Shown: positions 25,501 to 40,545 of the stretch, one piece after another
How the letters are laid out: every line of letters starts with the position of its first letter
Position numbering within the stretch: position 1 is the stretch's first letter
Assembly: GCF_964204645.1 (NCBI RefSeq)
Contig: NC_134025.1
Span: 26,380,001 to 26,444,000 of the forward strand
Direction: 5' to 3'
Length of the DNA: 64,000 nt
Source: Tubulanus polymorphus
Lineage: Eukaryota > Nemertea > Palaeonemertea > Tubulaniformes > Tubulanidae
Notes under the pieces: generated by a model
Told to the model about the DNA's origin: nothing
Seen by the model: the letters and a program-made list of their open reading frames with translations, nothing else
Database searches by the model: none
Made by a program: the position numbers and the translations under genes

Positions 25501-26030
25501 TTGGCGATTTGGCCATTTGATATAGATAATATTATATGACGACCAACCAAAAGCCTAAAGGCCGCCAATAGCAGCAACCCCCAAGGACATCAAAACAGAC
25601 TCCAGAAGAACCGGACGGTGGTCAGAACAGTTTACTTCATCGGTCGAGAAGTTCCAAAACTCCTTCCAAAGACCAGTTGTAGGGAACGCCAGCAGTGAGA
25701 AGATAAGATATGCTCCGCTGCCTCAGTTACGCTTCACCTAGTCCACCACCTTTCCCCACCTTCGTTTAAACTTGGAGTAATCAGACTGAATGATTACTTA
25801 AAGGTTTAAACAAGTGAATTCAAATCTTCGCTCAGTGCCAACCAAATTAAACACGAACCCACGCGCATATTTCTCACGCTACGGGCGCGTTATGGGATGA
25901 AGAAATTACTGCTTTCCTGCGTTATCACCTTCAACTACATCTCAAGATAATTTCGGGGATTCGACCGATCTTTTTAGACCAATTATCAAGAGTGATACAG
26001 ATGCACCAACACGGAAATAGAGCGTATTTT
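25500..26030. other. Noncoding; includes one copy of a shared palindromic motif
   Basis: No gene is seen. At 25774 begins GGAGTAATCAGACTGA, identical to 16 bases at 40233. Here it continues as ATGATTACT, so AGTAATCA and TGATTACT form 8-bp inverted arms. Confidence 0.5.
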
Positions 26031-26039
26031 CAGAAAATT

Positions 26040-26224
26040 CTATCAAATTGTTATGTATCGTTGCCATGGATACCTGTCGGAGCATGGTGGTTTATAGTTG
26101 CACACGCGGAGCCGCCTTACGCTGCGCTGCAAGTTCAATAAATATTTCCCGGGTTTTGTTTTGATATCGAGACCGTAAATATTTGTAGCCTGGACCTATC
26201 AACTGATCATCGTTTGTATCAAAG
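26040..26224 (+). promoter_or_regulatory. Possible promoter and noncoding first exon
   Basis: A CpG-richer patch (CGCGGAGCCGCCTTACGCTGCGC near 26105) is followed by a donor-like site ATCAAAG|GTTAGT at 26224/26225. It lies upstream of, and on the same strand as, the isolated first-exon candidates. It could be a 5' UTR exon that splices to 30830 or 37584. There is no open frame starting with ATG before the donor that would suggest coding. Confidence 0.25.
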
Positions 26225-29200
26225 GTTAGTTATAATATCTTGCTACGCGATAATCTAATAAAATGAAAAAAATGACAGGATCAAGCGTTGAAAGTTTTGC
26301 CGTGCAGCTTTACACGCGTTTTGGGTCACGATCATGATTATTAGATAGTGCACCAAACTCGGTTAAGTCGTCTCTTTTTTAAGACCAAATTTCTACTTAC
26401 AATTGAATTTACTTAGTATGTATCAGTCTTCAACATAATGATGGACTTATGCGAGCTGGACTTTTATATATGAATAATTTTCACCCCGGAGTGATATCTA
26501 AATAAATCTAACTGTATCTGACCGTTAGGATAGATGGATTCGTAAAATTCTCCAATACTATAGTAACAATACGTGTATTCAGTGATTTATGTGTATGTGT
26601 ATGTGTTGATTTGAATATGCATTACGGTACGTCAATTTTAATTGAAACCACGTAAATTTATTTATTTATATTTGTGTCGTAGAAATATCTAATAACTCTG
26701 CCAGGTAAGCTATAATACTCGTATGTTCATGGGAAAACTGTAAAGCTTTAGGGGATTATCTTAATTTTCCAGTTGGTTAAATAATCTGTTAAGATCATAC
26801 GAGTACACTCGCCCAATTTCCTCTGCTCGTCTTCAATATACTTATCAGGACGGAATATTACTGTCTAAATATAGTCTTCGTGATGAGATAAACACAATAA
26901 CGGAGTTATAATGCAATATCGCTGACACGAATGTCTGTAGCATCGTCGTATTGAGCAATATTTCATAATATCCATTTATAAAAAATGCCTGCTTTACCCA
27001 AATGGTGTTGACGCCCAAGTGAGCATGATCCTAGTCACAGTGCGCTTTCCAAATTCCGACGGGAAACACAATTTTTGATTAACAACAAGTATTTCTTTCC
27101 AATACACGATCGTACGTAACGGGCGTATTACTCCTTCAGATGTTAAACTGCGCCTGGTGATGTATACGTACAGGTTCAATTAGCCCCCTGATGTCTCATG
27201 TTATGCTGTTTGCCCGGGGAACCGCAAGCTACGACTTGCCATAAACGAATTAGGTTTTTACGACTTGTTCGTAAGAGGTACGAGGTATAGACAACCGCCC
27301 TGATTGTGATTACGGCGAGGCGGTATTTTCTATCAGACGAGATGAGCAACAGAAACAAACACACATACAAGACGTTAAAGTAATGAGAGGTGACGCTGAG
27401 ATGTAGCATTTTACGATAGCGTATTCCGTTCTACTTTTTTATTTCAAGGAGATACTTGATGCCCATGGCACGCAGTTGGTCGAGAATGCAGTTTTCGCGA
27501 CTGCAAAACGAAGGATTAACAATCAATCACTTACAGAATAAATCTTATTATACAGAACACGCTATCTGCTGCAATACCTGCGATGAATACAGATTGAAAA
27601 ACCTTTGTGAAAGTTCTCTAATCTGCGATGGAAGTTCTCATCGCGTTTTGTTCTCTAGACCAGACGAAATCGATCGGGCTTAATTTCTCAAGACGACCTG
27701 GGAAAGAGAAAACAGCGCGCAAACGAAGGACGACTCTTCAACGAAGAAATGAATGGAAGTAAGTTCATCTTCATTAACGGACCAAGACATTTCATGCACG
27801 ACGCGTTACCGAACAATTAACGGAAAGCCTACGCAGCCGAAACGTCGGTGTTAATCCAAAATTACTACTCGTCGCCACCATGGGCAATGTTTTACGATTG
27901 TTTGATGCATGCGCCAATTTTTAATGCTAGCCTAAATTAGCCACTGACCACGAATTATGGCAATCGCTGTTGTGGGGAGAATGCTTTATAACGGAAATCC
28001 GACGCGCGTGAGGACGCTTTTCCTAGCAAAACACCAACACCGTACAATAGGCGTTACAAGGTGCCCCAGGAGGAAATACGAGTAACGTAGTTTTCTGGGA
28101 AAAGAATGAAATCAAACGTTCGATGAAGAGTAGGATCGGCTTGGTAATCCGATTCTGTGCGTGGCAAAAATTCTGACATTTTGTGTTTCAACCTTGTTCC
28201 GTAAGCTCTCTGAGTAGTTATTGCTTTCAAAAGCCACGATGTCCTTCGAAACTTATCGTACCTTTGAGTAATACATATGAGATGAAAGTTACTCCTTGCT
28301 CGGATTTCATAACCTCTATTAGTAGTGTGCGGGGTGGTGTAATCCTACAGTAGCTAATAAATTAGAAAAAAAAACATCAAAGGCTACGGATTATAGTAAG
28401 ATTAAAACACTACTTGGTGATCTTCTCTTCGTGGCAATTCATTAAAAAGGGTTTTTTGAATCATCTTCTCTCCTCACCTTTAAATGAGAACGCATGATAT
28501 CAATGTGGCATTAAGCTCGATGATATCGCGTTACCGAGACTTCTCAGTCGAGGAAGTTATCTTCTTTTTGTAAAACTAAATGTTTGATTAAACTTAATGC
28601 TCCAAATGTATTAAAGCCTGGCACACAATACGAAACGAAAAGAAAATGATATTTTTGGTCGGAAGCGAATCAATTCATTCCTAACACATTAACACTTTTA
28701 TACTTTTATCAAAGATGATAAACGCAACACCATAATTCAACCGTTATACGATCAATTTGCATTAGTTTGTAAGCCCATCTGCAGACTAACGATAGTGATA
28801 AATGTCCACTTCAGCGGGATGTAAATTAATCTGTTCAAGTACGCTAGACCTGTGATAGGTATTTAATGGCAAACCTGCAACTCGATAGTCTTTTCGCTGA
28901 CAAACCGTGAAATATCAATCTTCCTCCCGCAGTTTGCTAGACATTATAACTTGACGTAACAGTCAATGCAGTTCAATCATAGCACGTTGATGAAGTACAA
29001 GCCCCACATCCTAATAACTAAAGCAATCAGACGAATTTCTAATTTCCGCTCAATTTATAGCTCTCAAAAAAGCATAATTGGGTGCACAAGTGGTAGAAAC
29101 TTGAAAAGAGAAAAAATGCCTTTGTAAAAGAGGATGTGGTTTCGGATACAACTATAAAATTTACACGAAACACGTCAGTAATAACTCAATTTGGGATGAA

Positions 29201-30390
29201 TCTGAAGTTCACAAGTAGCAACAAGCTAACTTTTGTAAGAGTGTTCCTCTGTGCTTAATTAATTACACGCGTTTATTAAGGTTGCTGTAGTTTCATGAAG
29301 TGCATCTAACCCTAAAAATGATAGACTATCAATAAAGCTGTTGACAAAACTCAGCGTAGATGAACTTAAAGTTCACAGAGTTTATTTTCGTATCCGTATC
29401 AAGCATTTCTGGCCAGTAGTTACTACAAAACACACGAAAGTTGCTTAGTACGACTCCGATACCCGAAGAAATCTAATCTCTCGATATCAGGTCTTCTTTT
29501 TCGAATTTTCCCTAGCGTTGAATACGGGCGATGAGATATGTACAAAACGTGTGAACCAGTGTACTTAAATTCTACTTAACACATTACTTAGCCACAAATC
29601 ACCGGAGAAAGATCTAATCAAAATCTCATTTCCCTATTCATTAATTACCTAGATTATTTTGGACAAGCTGTCAAGAAGATAGGGGCCTTCTATCTGTATG
29701 TTCGAAAATTAACAGATATATGTGGACTTTCACGCAAATAGATGCAAAGGTCGTCTATTAATTCACCCCGACCACCTTTTATAGCTTCTTTTATGACGGT
29801 TTGACAGAATTCATGCCGTGTCTTAAAAATTGAAGTTAATCCGGATATTGATGACGCCAGTCAGTGCTAAGCTCAGCAAAATCGATCGTATTTTTACGAT
29901 TCAGATTCTTTCGCCGAAAACCTTCAAGGTTACGGGGGCAGAAGGAAGGATTGATAAGTTCTATCCATGCTGGGATCAGAGCTCGATGAAAATCGAATGG
30001 ATATGTTTTATACGCCATACGAAAAAATGGAAGTGAACGAAGAAACCTTGACAAAATAACGATCGCAATGAATATTTTGAATAGGAATATGTTTTGTGTC
30101 GGGCTATCGAATTCGAGATTTTCCTCAGATATTTTGTCCTTCGATCATTTCGGCCGCGTTGATGTGGGAATGACATTGGCACGAAATGCGTTTATATTGG
30201 CGCCAACGGAAGGTAATAGCACATCATGCGGTCGGCTTATTTTCGTACTTATAAGATATTCATGTATGCATCGAGACTAAACGACCGCAAACCTCAATCT
30301 AATAAACCATTCGTTTTCAACGATGGCTCTTACTGCAGAATACCGTATCGATTCACACTGGTTGCATCTCATGTATCTTAATTAGTTGAC
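26225..30390. other. Noncoding, no gene recognised
   Basis: AT-rich with no supported coding region. A very short segment at about 26683-26704 is bracketed by TTGTGTCGTAG and CCAG|GTAAGC and could be a micro-exon, but 22 bases is too little to support. If the downstream exons belong to one gene, this is intron. Confidence 0.4.
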
Positions 30391-30397
30391 TTGTCGG

Positions 30398-30423
30398 TGA
30401 CGTCACTGTGAACCCTGACGTCA
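30398..30423. promoter_or_regulatory. Pair of perfect CRE sites
   Basis: TGACGTCA occurs at 30398-30405 and again at 30416-30423. A palindromic 8-mer of this composition is rare by chance. CGGAAAGGATA, an ETS-like site, follows close by. CREB/ATF dimers bind such sites. The pair lies about 400 bases before the predicted mini-exon at 30830. Confidence 0.5.
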
Positions 30424-30829
30424 CACGTCGGAAAGGATACCGCATTCAGAACCCCACGATTCGTCATCGTTGCCTCGATTGTAGAGAACCGAAGGTGCTC
30501 TCTACTTTCATTAATTGACTGCTGCCAGCGAATCTGGGTCTTTGTGCGCGACTTATCAGATCGAATTAAACATTTGATGAGATAGTATACTGCGTTATTG
30601 TTCTAACCTAATATCGAATAATATCCCCAATACATATCGAAATACTCTTACCCTATACCGAAGTAATCAATATTGGTCGAAATACAGGTGCCGTGGCTTG
30701 TTTATCTAGACGCACTGTCATCTCTCTAATTACGTATATGATAGTAACATGTTGTCGTATAGCAACGGAAAGAATATGGATAACATAGTGTTCTCTGATG
30801 AACTATACAATGTAATTTCTTACTTTTAG

Positions 30830-30869
30830 ACGCAACAGTTCAACTTGAATGGCTTGGCAAATTATACAG
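30830..30869 (+). other. Predicted 40-base 5' UTR mini-exon
   Basis: A good acceptor (TTTCTTACTTTTAG, AG at 30828-30829) and a strong donor (ATACAG|GTACGT, GT at 30870-30871) bracket 40 bases. The segment contains only one ATG, followed by codons that stay open for the short distance to the donor. It could join a distal promoter to the exon at 37584. Based on splice motifs alone. Confidence 0.35.
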
Positions 30870-30871
30870 GT

Positions 30872-32215
30872 ACGTTGATACTATTAGTGTTCATTTGTTT
30901 CGAGAAACCCCGTCATAACATTATGTCTTTATCACAACATTGTGTCCCAAAGCATCGAGTTTAGATCGAACTGATGTGTTGCTTGAATATCTGAATCACC
31001 GTGTGCCTAAAAAGGCAGACTATGTTCACATGAGGCGTGGCTTTGCGGATTTTTTTTCTCTAATTTATCGATGGTAGTCTGGAAATAATGATTATCGATG
31101 ATGGATCCATTATTCATCGTTGATTAATTATCACACGTTTCATGTTTTGCGACGAATAGATTGCGATGATTACATCACCGATTTTTTTTTTCAAAACCCG
31201 GCGTTAAACCATTAATGAAATCGCATTTGTCGAACATATTCGAATTTTCATAACTGCGTCGAGATTTAAAATGAGGTTGAAAAGCTATGAAGCGCGAATG
31301 ATTGATCAGTCTGATCAATAGCACCGCGGCGACGAATCTATTCCGGCATGCGTCTTACGGTTCCGTTTTCCGTGAAAAGTAGGATTTGATATTTTTTTTT
31401 CGTTGTAAATCGGCTTTGGATATATCTGGGACTATGCCTACTACGATTAGCTCAAAATCTAATGGTGAAATTGTCGCCGATCAATGCAAGTCCATTCTGG
31501 AGCATTGCTATCCATTTCGGCTTTTCGGTGTCGAGTTCTCTGTACATTATTCCAAGTGTTCTTGTCGAACAGATCCGACACTACCTTCTCATTAATTTAT
31601 GTCAATGACATCCACCGAACACCAGCACTTACTTGAATAAATAGCTTAATCTTCCGAAATATAATGCAAAAAATCTAATGTGTACATATTCAATTTCAAA
31701 TAGTTTCCTTCACCTTGATTATATCTAGACATAATGATATAACGCAGAACAGTATTGCTACAGAGATGTATATGATATGAATTCATTTTCAGAAGAAACA
31801 GTAAAATGTTTGAAAGAACATAAGGCATCACCAGGGTTTTTGAAATTTCTTAGTACCACTATCTCAATTAAAGGAACTTAGCGCCATCTAAGGGCTTCAC
31901 AGATTTTCTTCTGTATCAATAGGATATCAGTCAGCGTTTCTCAATTTTTTGACGCAGTAAAAAAACCTACAATAATGTTCATATACATTGATACCCATGC
32001 GTTATTTTGGGTGAATAACTTATCAATTGGCACTAAATCATTGAAACTGAAATATAAATCAGAGAAACACATTTATACGTCGACTTCTTAATATCAGTCA
32101 TTAAAATTCCACCGTGATTACTGTATCTTTTACGGAAGCCATAAGAGGCCTTTAGTTGATGCGTGCCAACACTGAATAATCATGTCAACATATTGCATCA
32201 AGTTGACATAAATAT
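30872..32215. other. Noncoding, no gene recognised
   Basis: No supported gene and no clear repeat apart from short homopolymer runs near 31180 and 31390. Likely intron if the exon array is one gene. Confidence 0.4.
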
Positions 32216-32408
32216 GCCGACATATCGTCACGCTTTGACGACATCTTTCGTTTTGTCGACACATTCATGACGACTTAAAACTCAGTCGTACCAGTCGTCA
32301 TATTTCTTGCGTCTTCATCTTACTCTTTAACGTGTCGTCAAATGTCGATTTGCCACGAGGAAAATGGTCCACAAAACGAAATATGTCAAAATGTCACGAT
32401 ATGTCGAC
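32216..32408. repeat. Imperfect inverted repeat, about 50-bp arms, rich in TGTCGACA words
   Basis: The left arm (32216-32266: GCCGACATATCGTCACGCTT onward, with TTTCGTTTTGTCGAC) matches the reverse complement of the right arm (32361-32408) with few mismatches. The flanks also carry further TGTCGACATAT and TGACATA words (32170-32445). The roughly 95-base centre is less symmetric. This is the form expected of a nonautonomous foldback or MITE-like element. Ends and target duplication are not resolved. Confidence 0.6.
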
Positions 32409-32445
32409 TCTACGCGATGTATCGTGACATGTCGACATATTTTGT

Positions 32446-35457
<3,012 letters not shown>

Positions 35458-35565
35458 GTATGACAATGATAATTTCGTAGATAAATCTAAAACAGTGCAA
35501 CATCTGATGTTAACATCAACAGTTAGGAAAATCGAGACAAATTCGTCTCACGTTCCTCGCGAGAA

Positions 35566-35632
35566 ATGAAACTAAAGAAGGCCATTTGTCACGGTACTTC
35601 TCTGACAATGGTCCAGCGTTCCGGAGCCTATG
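35566..35632 (+). CDS. Candidate alternative first coding exon A
   Basis: An ATG at 35566 opens 22 codons ([20 protein letters not shown] then AY) and one extra base, ending at the donor TATG|GTAAGA (GT at 35633-35634). The intron phase is 1, as in the candidate exons at 37796, 44118, 55265 and 63538. The N-terminus is short and basic and has no known domain. Taken alone, an ATG frame running into a donor is weak evidence. The shared phase, strand and layout raise it. The start has G at -3 and a purine-rich context. The rest of the protein would lie outside the window. Confidence 0.4.
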
Positions 35633-35639
35633 GTAAGAA

Positions 35640-37583
35640 AATAAACGTTTTTATTAGATGATATCGATGGATTCGTAGATTCCACGTAGATTTTCTATAT
35701 TACGTGTCGTGCTAAATTTTGTACGACGGTTCTTTTATGGTTTTTGATACGGGATGAAATATGCATTCGCAAATGTCACACATATCGTTTGAAACCCATC
35801 CCTCACCTATGTATTAATCATTTATTCAGTTATTTCTCGGCAAGAAAAAACATCCGATTACGGTGTATTTTATAGCAGTAGAGTCTCGTCTGCGACAGCC
35901 GGGGTCTCGCGTTGATAGAATTGTGTCTGCGTATTCAAAGCAATGACCGGTGATCGTTAGGTAATTAATGTGTTTTTACTTGACTCGAGCTGGTACGAAT
36001 AATTTCAGTGATTACATTCATACTTGAATTTATATGATAATGGTTTGTTGCTGAAATAATGTTGGATACAATATACTTACTGTTCGCGAGATTAAGTAAA
36101 CTGAAATCTCAGTAAGACGTCAAGACCTCTCGAAAAATTAATCAAGTTTCTCTGGCGGGCACCCGCAGTGATGGAGTTTAATGTCTCTATTAAGTCGTTT
36201 TTCAATATCATATCCCTCGCAGTGAGAGATATTTTCCGCGGGGAATGAGCTGGCATTCCGACGGGGCATACGTGTGATTATTTTTATCGGATATAACCTC
36301 GAACCATTAATTAACTGAGCTTATCCCGCAAGTAACACACATCAGATTATGTAAATGTCTGATAAATGGGTCGATAAGCAAAGGCATCATAATATGACAG
36401 AAATTGGACACGGGTGAGTATAGTATCTGGTTTTACTGGATGATGTATATATGTTTTGGTAAATAGCGGCAACTCGATGAGTTTCATATGCATAGCACAT
36501 CATTTTTGTATTGATCTGATAGATTTCACCGGTCAATTTCTAGAACCGGTATTCTAGTTGATTTACATATCATGGCGCTGAATTAAAAATGTCACTGCTC
36601 AGTTGACTCTAGGCGTTGAGTTAAAATATTTAAATTTATTTATTGCCGTGTTACGGCGTTTTTTATGAATGTATTGACTCCATTATCGACAGCAGTCTCT
36701 TAGTGACAGCTAATTCGTCACCTAAATACACCTTAGTAGACTTTTTATCGGTGCCGCTCGCTATAAAACTGTAGACTAGAGAATCTGGATGCACAACTGT
36801 GATGATTCTGACGATAAAACTACATGTATACGGCGACATGTTTCGATCCCTGATATAACCGACCTGGCCGCGCCGGCGCGCATAATATCCAGATGTCAGA
36901 TTGCCTCAATCGGATTCGTAACAGCGGTCATTTCGTGTTCAGATTACCTCCACGATATCACTCGCCAAGAATAGTTTATCAGTCTGTAGTTGACGATTTG
37001 TTCATAACGTGGAGATTTTCAAAAAGAAGTTTCCGGAATGATGATGATGTATATTATATAATCCTTGTACCAATTATTTATGCAAAATAAATCAAACCAA
37101 ATATTAGTGCCCTATTTTGACGGTGAATGATATAAGATCAGGCTAGCCTCATATTAGTTGTAAAGACAATTTTCGATATAGATTAAGCCTAGCACTTTTT
37201 GATATTAGCTTAGACTTTGCTCTTGAATCCATTTGTGTTGTACGAATTGGAATTGTGTACATTTCCAATCTATTGCCATTTTGCATATTCGAATTGGTCG
37301 CCGATTGAATTGGCATTTCAGTATTCCGCTGTAAGAGTATAAGGAGAGCTATTAAATGAACTGTAATTCAATTTGTTTGATTGATCCTGAACATCCTGTA
37401 TGTCAAGTGAACTCCCGGCAAAAGTAATGACTATCTGCAGGAAACCATTGACAGTACGAGTCACGTTGACGAACTTTGAAACGTTAGATGAAGCCTGTGC
37501 AGAGCTTTCATCTGCTATTTGCTCTTGCTCCTTTTTTCGTTATCAAATTTACATTTTACCTCATGTTTGATTTTTATTTTCAG
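35640..37583. other. Noncoding between candidate exons
   Basis: No further supported coding sequence. A 20-codon ATG frame ends at a donor-like GACACGG|GTGAGT near 36414, but in phase 2, so it does not fit the array. Confidence 0.4.
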
Positions 37584-37795
37584 CATGTAATGTAACGACT
37601 GCAAGATCTTCGGGGATTTGCCTTCAAACGCGTAGACCTAACTCACTTCCGACAATAACTTGGATAACAAACCAGGACAAATGTGTTTTTCCTAACAACG
37701 ATATCATTCATTCTGAAAATTACTTCAATGAATCAATGGATATAATCTAGGTGCTTCAGCGAAAACGTTGTTTGTATTTAGAAAAAAAGTAGAAT
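37584..37795 (+). promoter_or_regulatory. Predicted 5' UTR of exon B, with start-stop upstream ORFs
   Basis: A strong acceptor (TGATTTTTATTTTCAG, AG at 37582-37583) precedes this leader, so transcription probably begins further upstream, perhaps at 30.8 or 26.1 kb. The leader opens with two minimal upstream ORFs, ATGTAA at 37585-37590 and ATGTAA at 37590-37595, sharing one base. At least three more short ORFs follow (for example ATG TGT TTT TCC TAA), all closed before the MGSC start. This predicts tight translational control of this isoform. Confidence 0.5.
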
Positions 37796-38111
37796 ATGGG
37801 CTCATGCGCTGCCAAATCTAAGGTCAGTAACTGTATAATAGTCCAGAACGCTACCGCAGATAACCAACCACGAGCAAGTCGAACAATGAAAGAAACAACC
37901 GTCACCGCACCATCCCAAAATGACGTCATTCATGGGCCAAGAAAACCCCGTGCTGCTGTGAATCCAACAACTCAGAACCACGTGACAACGAAACCTGTGC
38001 CCGAGACCGTACCGTCTCAACAAACAGTTAGTCCTCAGCCATCAGCAATCAACGACAAAGGCAATAAACCGCCGATGCAGGACGCGCAGGTTAACACAGA
38101 GCCAGAAGAAC
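37796..38111 (+). CDS. Candidate alternative first coding exon B, predicted myristoylated N-terminus
   Basis: An ATG at 37796, with A at -3 and G at +4, opens 105 codons plus one base to the donor GAAC|GTAAGT (GT at 38112-38113), phase 1. The protein starts MGSCAAKSK: Gly2 with small residues after it is a good N-myristoylation signal, Cys4 could be palmitoylated, and nearby lysines would help membrane binding. The remainder is polar, rich in Pro, Thr, Gln and Asn, and likely disordered. The frame has no stop over 316 bases and ends exactly at a consensus donor. Dual-lipidated alternative N-termini are known for several signalling and channel-associated proteins, but the parent gene is not identified. 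Confidence 0.65.
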
Positions 38112-38113
38112 GT

Positions 38114-40200
38114 AAGTATCATTTATCTTAAGAGAAACGAGCGTAATTCTACGAAAAAAGTAACAACAGCTTTCTTGAGATAGATAGCGCAAGTGAATGC
38201 GCTGGTTTTGCGCGCGAAGACTGCTGCATTATTGATACTGATCGCTAACTTTCTCCCGAAACACCAGGCGGCGCGCTGGTTGCCAACAATTTCTGCTAGA
38301 TATGCATTTATTTGGAGACAATTTTTTTCTCACTGAAAACGTTTTCCTATATGTAATCTTTTTTTCGCGTAGGATTTTCTGTGATTTTTTTTTCAGCTTA
38401 AATAGAATATAATTATGATTATTATTATTATTAAATAAGTCACTGGAAAACGATGACTTAGAACTTCAACTTTAGACACGAGGTATAGCGTGCAAAGTAA
38501 CAGGTGATTTTAAAAGCAATTACGAAGTAAAGATTGAGAGCAATTTGTCAGCACGTCAAAAATCTGAGCATCATACTGTGGTTCTTCACAACAGACGGCG
38601 AGACATCTTCAATTCGCTCTCGGTTTTCCTTCCTCTCCTATCTAATTGCCCGGTAATTATTACATCGTCTATTCTGACTTAGTTAATTATTTCTAAGTAA
38701 TCTCATCTGTTTCGGGCACCTTGCTGTGGCTTGCTGTCGAGATTTCTTCGTTACACATTCTGAGTTAATCTCATGTTCTTTTCTGTAGATCATTCGTGAT
38801 TAATTTCCAATATGAAAGGTCAAAAATATTTCTCAAACACTTTCATTGACCCCCACCCGTACAAAAGTACCCCCATCAACCAACGTATTGTTGGCCTACC
38901 TTTTATTGAAAATCGTTGAGATTCAATAGATCGCTAGAATTCAATAAAGACGATCGTGTGTCTATTGTATAAAATCACGTAAATCTGAGGATATTTAGAG
39001 TGGGATGATATTAGGATACTGTAATTCAATATTTTGTATCAGTGTTTGATGTAATTTTGGATATCTCTCGTCCACTCAGTACAGCCATTCTTTAAGTGAA
39101 AATTCTTTTATCAGAAAAGTACATGTACGTAGATTTTTCCTTAACCCCGCTCCCCCGTACGAAATTGGTACATCATTTGTTTACCCCCCCCCCCCAAAAA
39201 AAAACCCCGTATGTACTATTTGAACGCTCTCCAGGGACTCTTTGACACAGCTCACTAATGGCATGCATTTCACCTCGCATCACTAATTTCAGTGCCACGT
39301 CAACGTGACGCCCTGCGCGTACGCTGTACATCCATTATTTATGTTACTGGCCACTGTCCCTATCGCTATGTCATAATCGAAACAACGTTTAGTTCCCACA
39401 TATCGAGTGGTTATCGGTACCAGCTATTGTCACCTCCGGATGTACACAACTTACCACCGAATTGCTATAGATTTATCATGGCAGACTCTAGGGCCCCTGA
39501 TTTCAGTTGTTTATGCGAAACAATGGACATTGTCTACTCGTTATTAGCACAAAAGTGGCGTGACCACTATATATAATTGAAGTTTGGTAGAATAAGTTAT
39601 GTTTGGTAAACCGATTGTTATTTTACTTTCAAATAAGCTATTATACAATTTTGCTATTTCTTACTAATGAAAATAATACATTATCGCTTCGTGACATTTC
39701 CTTGGAATGTAAACAGACTTTCTACTCCGGTATACGTCTTAGTCTAATAGAGCTGTCTTGGTGGTTTTTTTTATCCGCAGTCAGTCCAATAAGAGTCACG
39801 CCCAGGTTTATGTGTCTGATAGAGGACACGATACGTTCTTATTTGAAATCCTGCGGCTTTTCCGTCGGTAAAATCACATTATCTCCATTGCGCACAGCGA
39901 TAATCAAATATCTCGGAAATAAACTAGGCGTGTTAAGAATGAAAATACCAGTGGCCACTTTCGACAGGAAACGTAGACATTTGACATTACAATGAAAGCG
40001 ATACGTATGTATTTCATTGCCTTTGTTATATGAATCGTATCCATACGAATATATCCATATGTAGGCCTAATGTGCTGTATCATTAAACCCGTCGCTAAAT
40101 CTTTTTTTCTCGACGACGGTAGAACAATAATGGTGTATAGCCTATATTCATCGGTCGGAAGCTGCCCTTGGTTGTCATGTGATTTAGTCGCGTGACAACG
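38114..40200. other. Noncoding, with a poly-C/poly-A tract
   Basis: No supported gene. A homopolymer junction of 12 C followed by 9 A lies at 39184-39204, a place where sequencing errors are likely. The frames at 39292-39576 and 39603-39995 (94 and 130 codons) lack domains and splice context and are probably chance. Confidence 0.45.
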
Positions 40201-40204
40201 CCAT

Positions 40205-40545
40205 ATTGGGTGAACTTCGGCTGCCGGAGCTCGGAGTAATCAGACTGATTACTCCTACGTCGGAGTTTGTCGACTATTTGTGAACTAAATGAAACCGAAC
40301 GCCAGTTAGTCGGAACTGTAGTTCGAAAAAAGCGAACCACGCGACTGAGCACGGTCGCTGTAGTTCGGTGCTATTTCCAAGATGGCCGACACTGTGACCG
40401 TGCTATAGCGCGTTCGATTATTGGCTCCTACCACGTGACTATGTCGACTGGTACGAAATCCGAAGTTCGCCCGGCTGTCGAACAACATCGACTTTTTGCC
40501 AAACCGTCCCATGACCCACGAGGCGTCATAGTTACACAATAAATC
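40205..40545. promoter_or_regulatory. CpG-rich patch with palindromes, possible promoter or mobile element
   Basis: CpG-rich against its surroundings. It holds the perfect inverted repeat GGAGTAATCAG-A-CTGATTACTCC (40233-40255), several CGGAG words, an AAGATGGCCG YY1-like site (near 40379), and an inverted CCAAT box next to an E-box (ATTGGCTCCTACCACGTG, near 40421). GAACTTCGGCTGCCGG near 40212 and CCGAAGTTCGCCCGGC near 40460 are partly inverted relative to each other. This could be an active promoter or enhancer, or a small inverted-repeat element carrying such sites. No first exon was found. Confidence 0.35.

Noticed and set aside
36355-36414. 20-codon ATG frame ending at GACACGG|GTGAGT
   Set aside because: Good donor, but it would be phase 2, unlike all other members of the proposed first-exon array, and the frame is very short.
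39603-39995. 130-codon plus-strand frame
   Set aside because: No recognisable domain or splice context. Cysteine and leucine runs look like chance translation.
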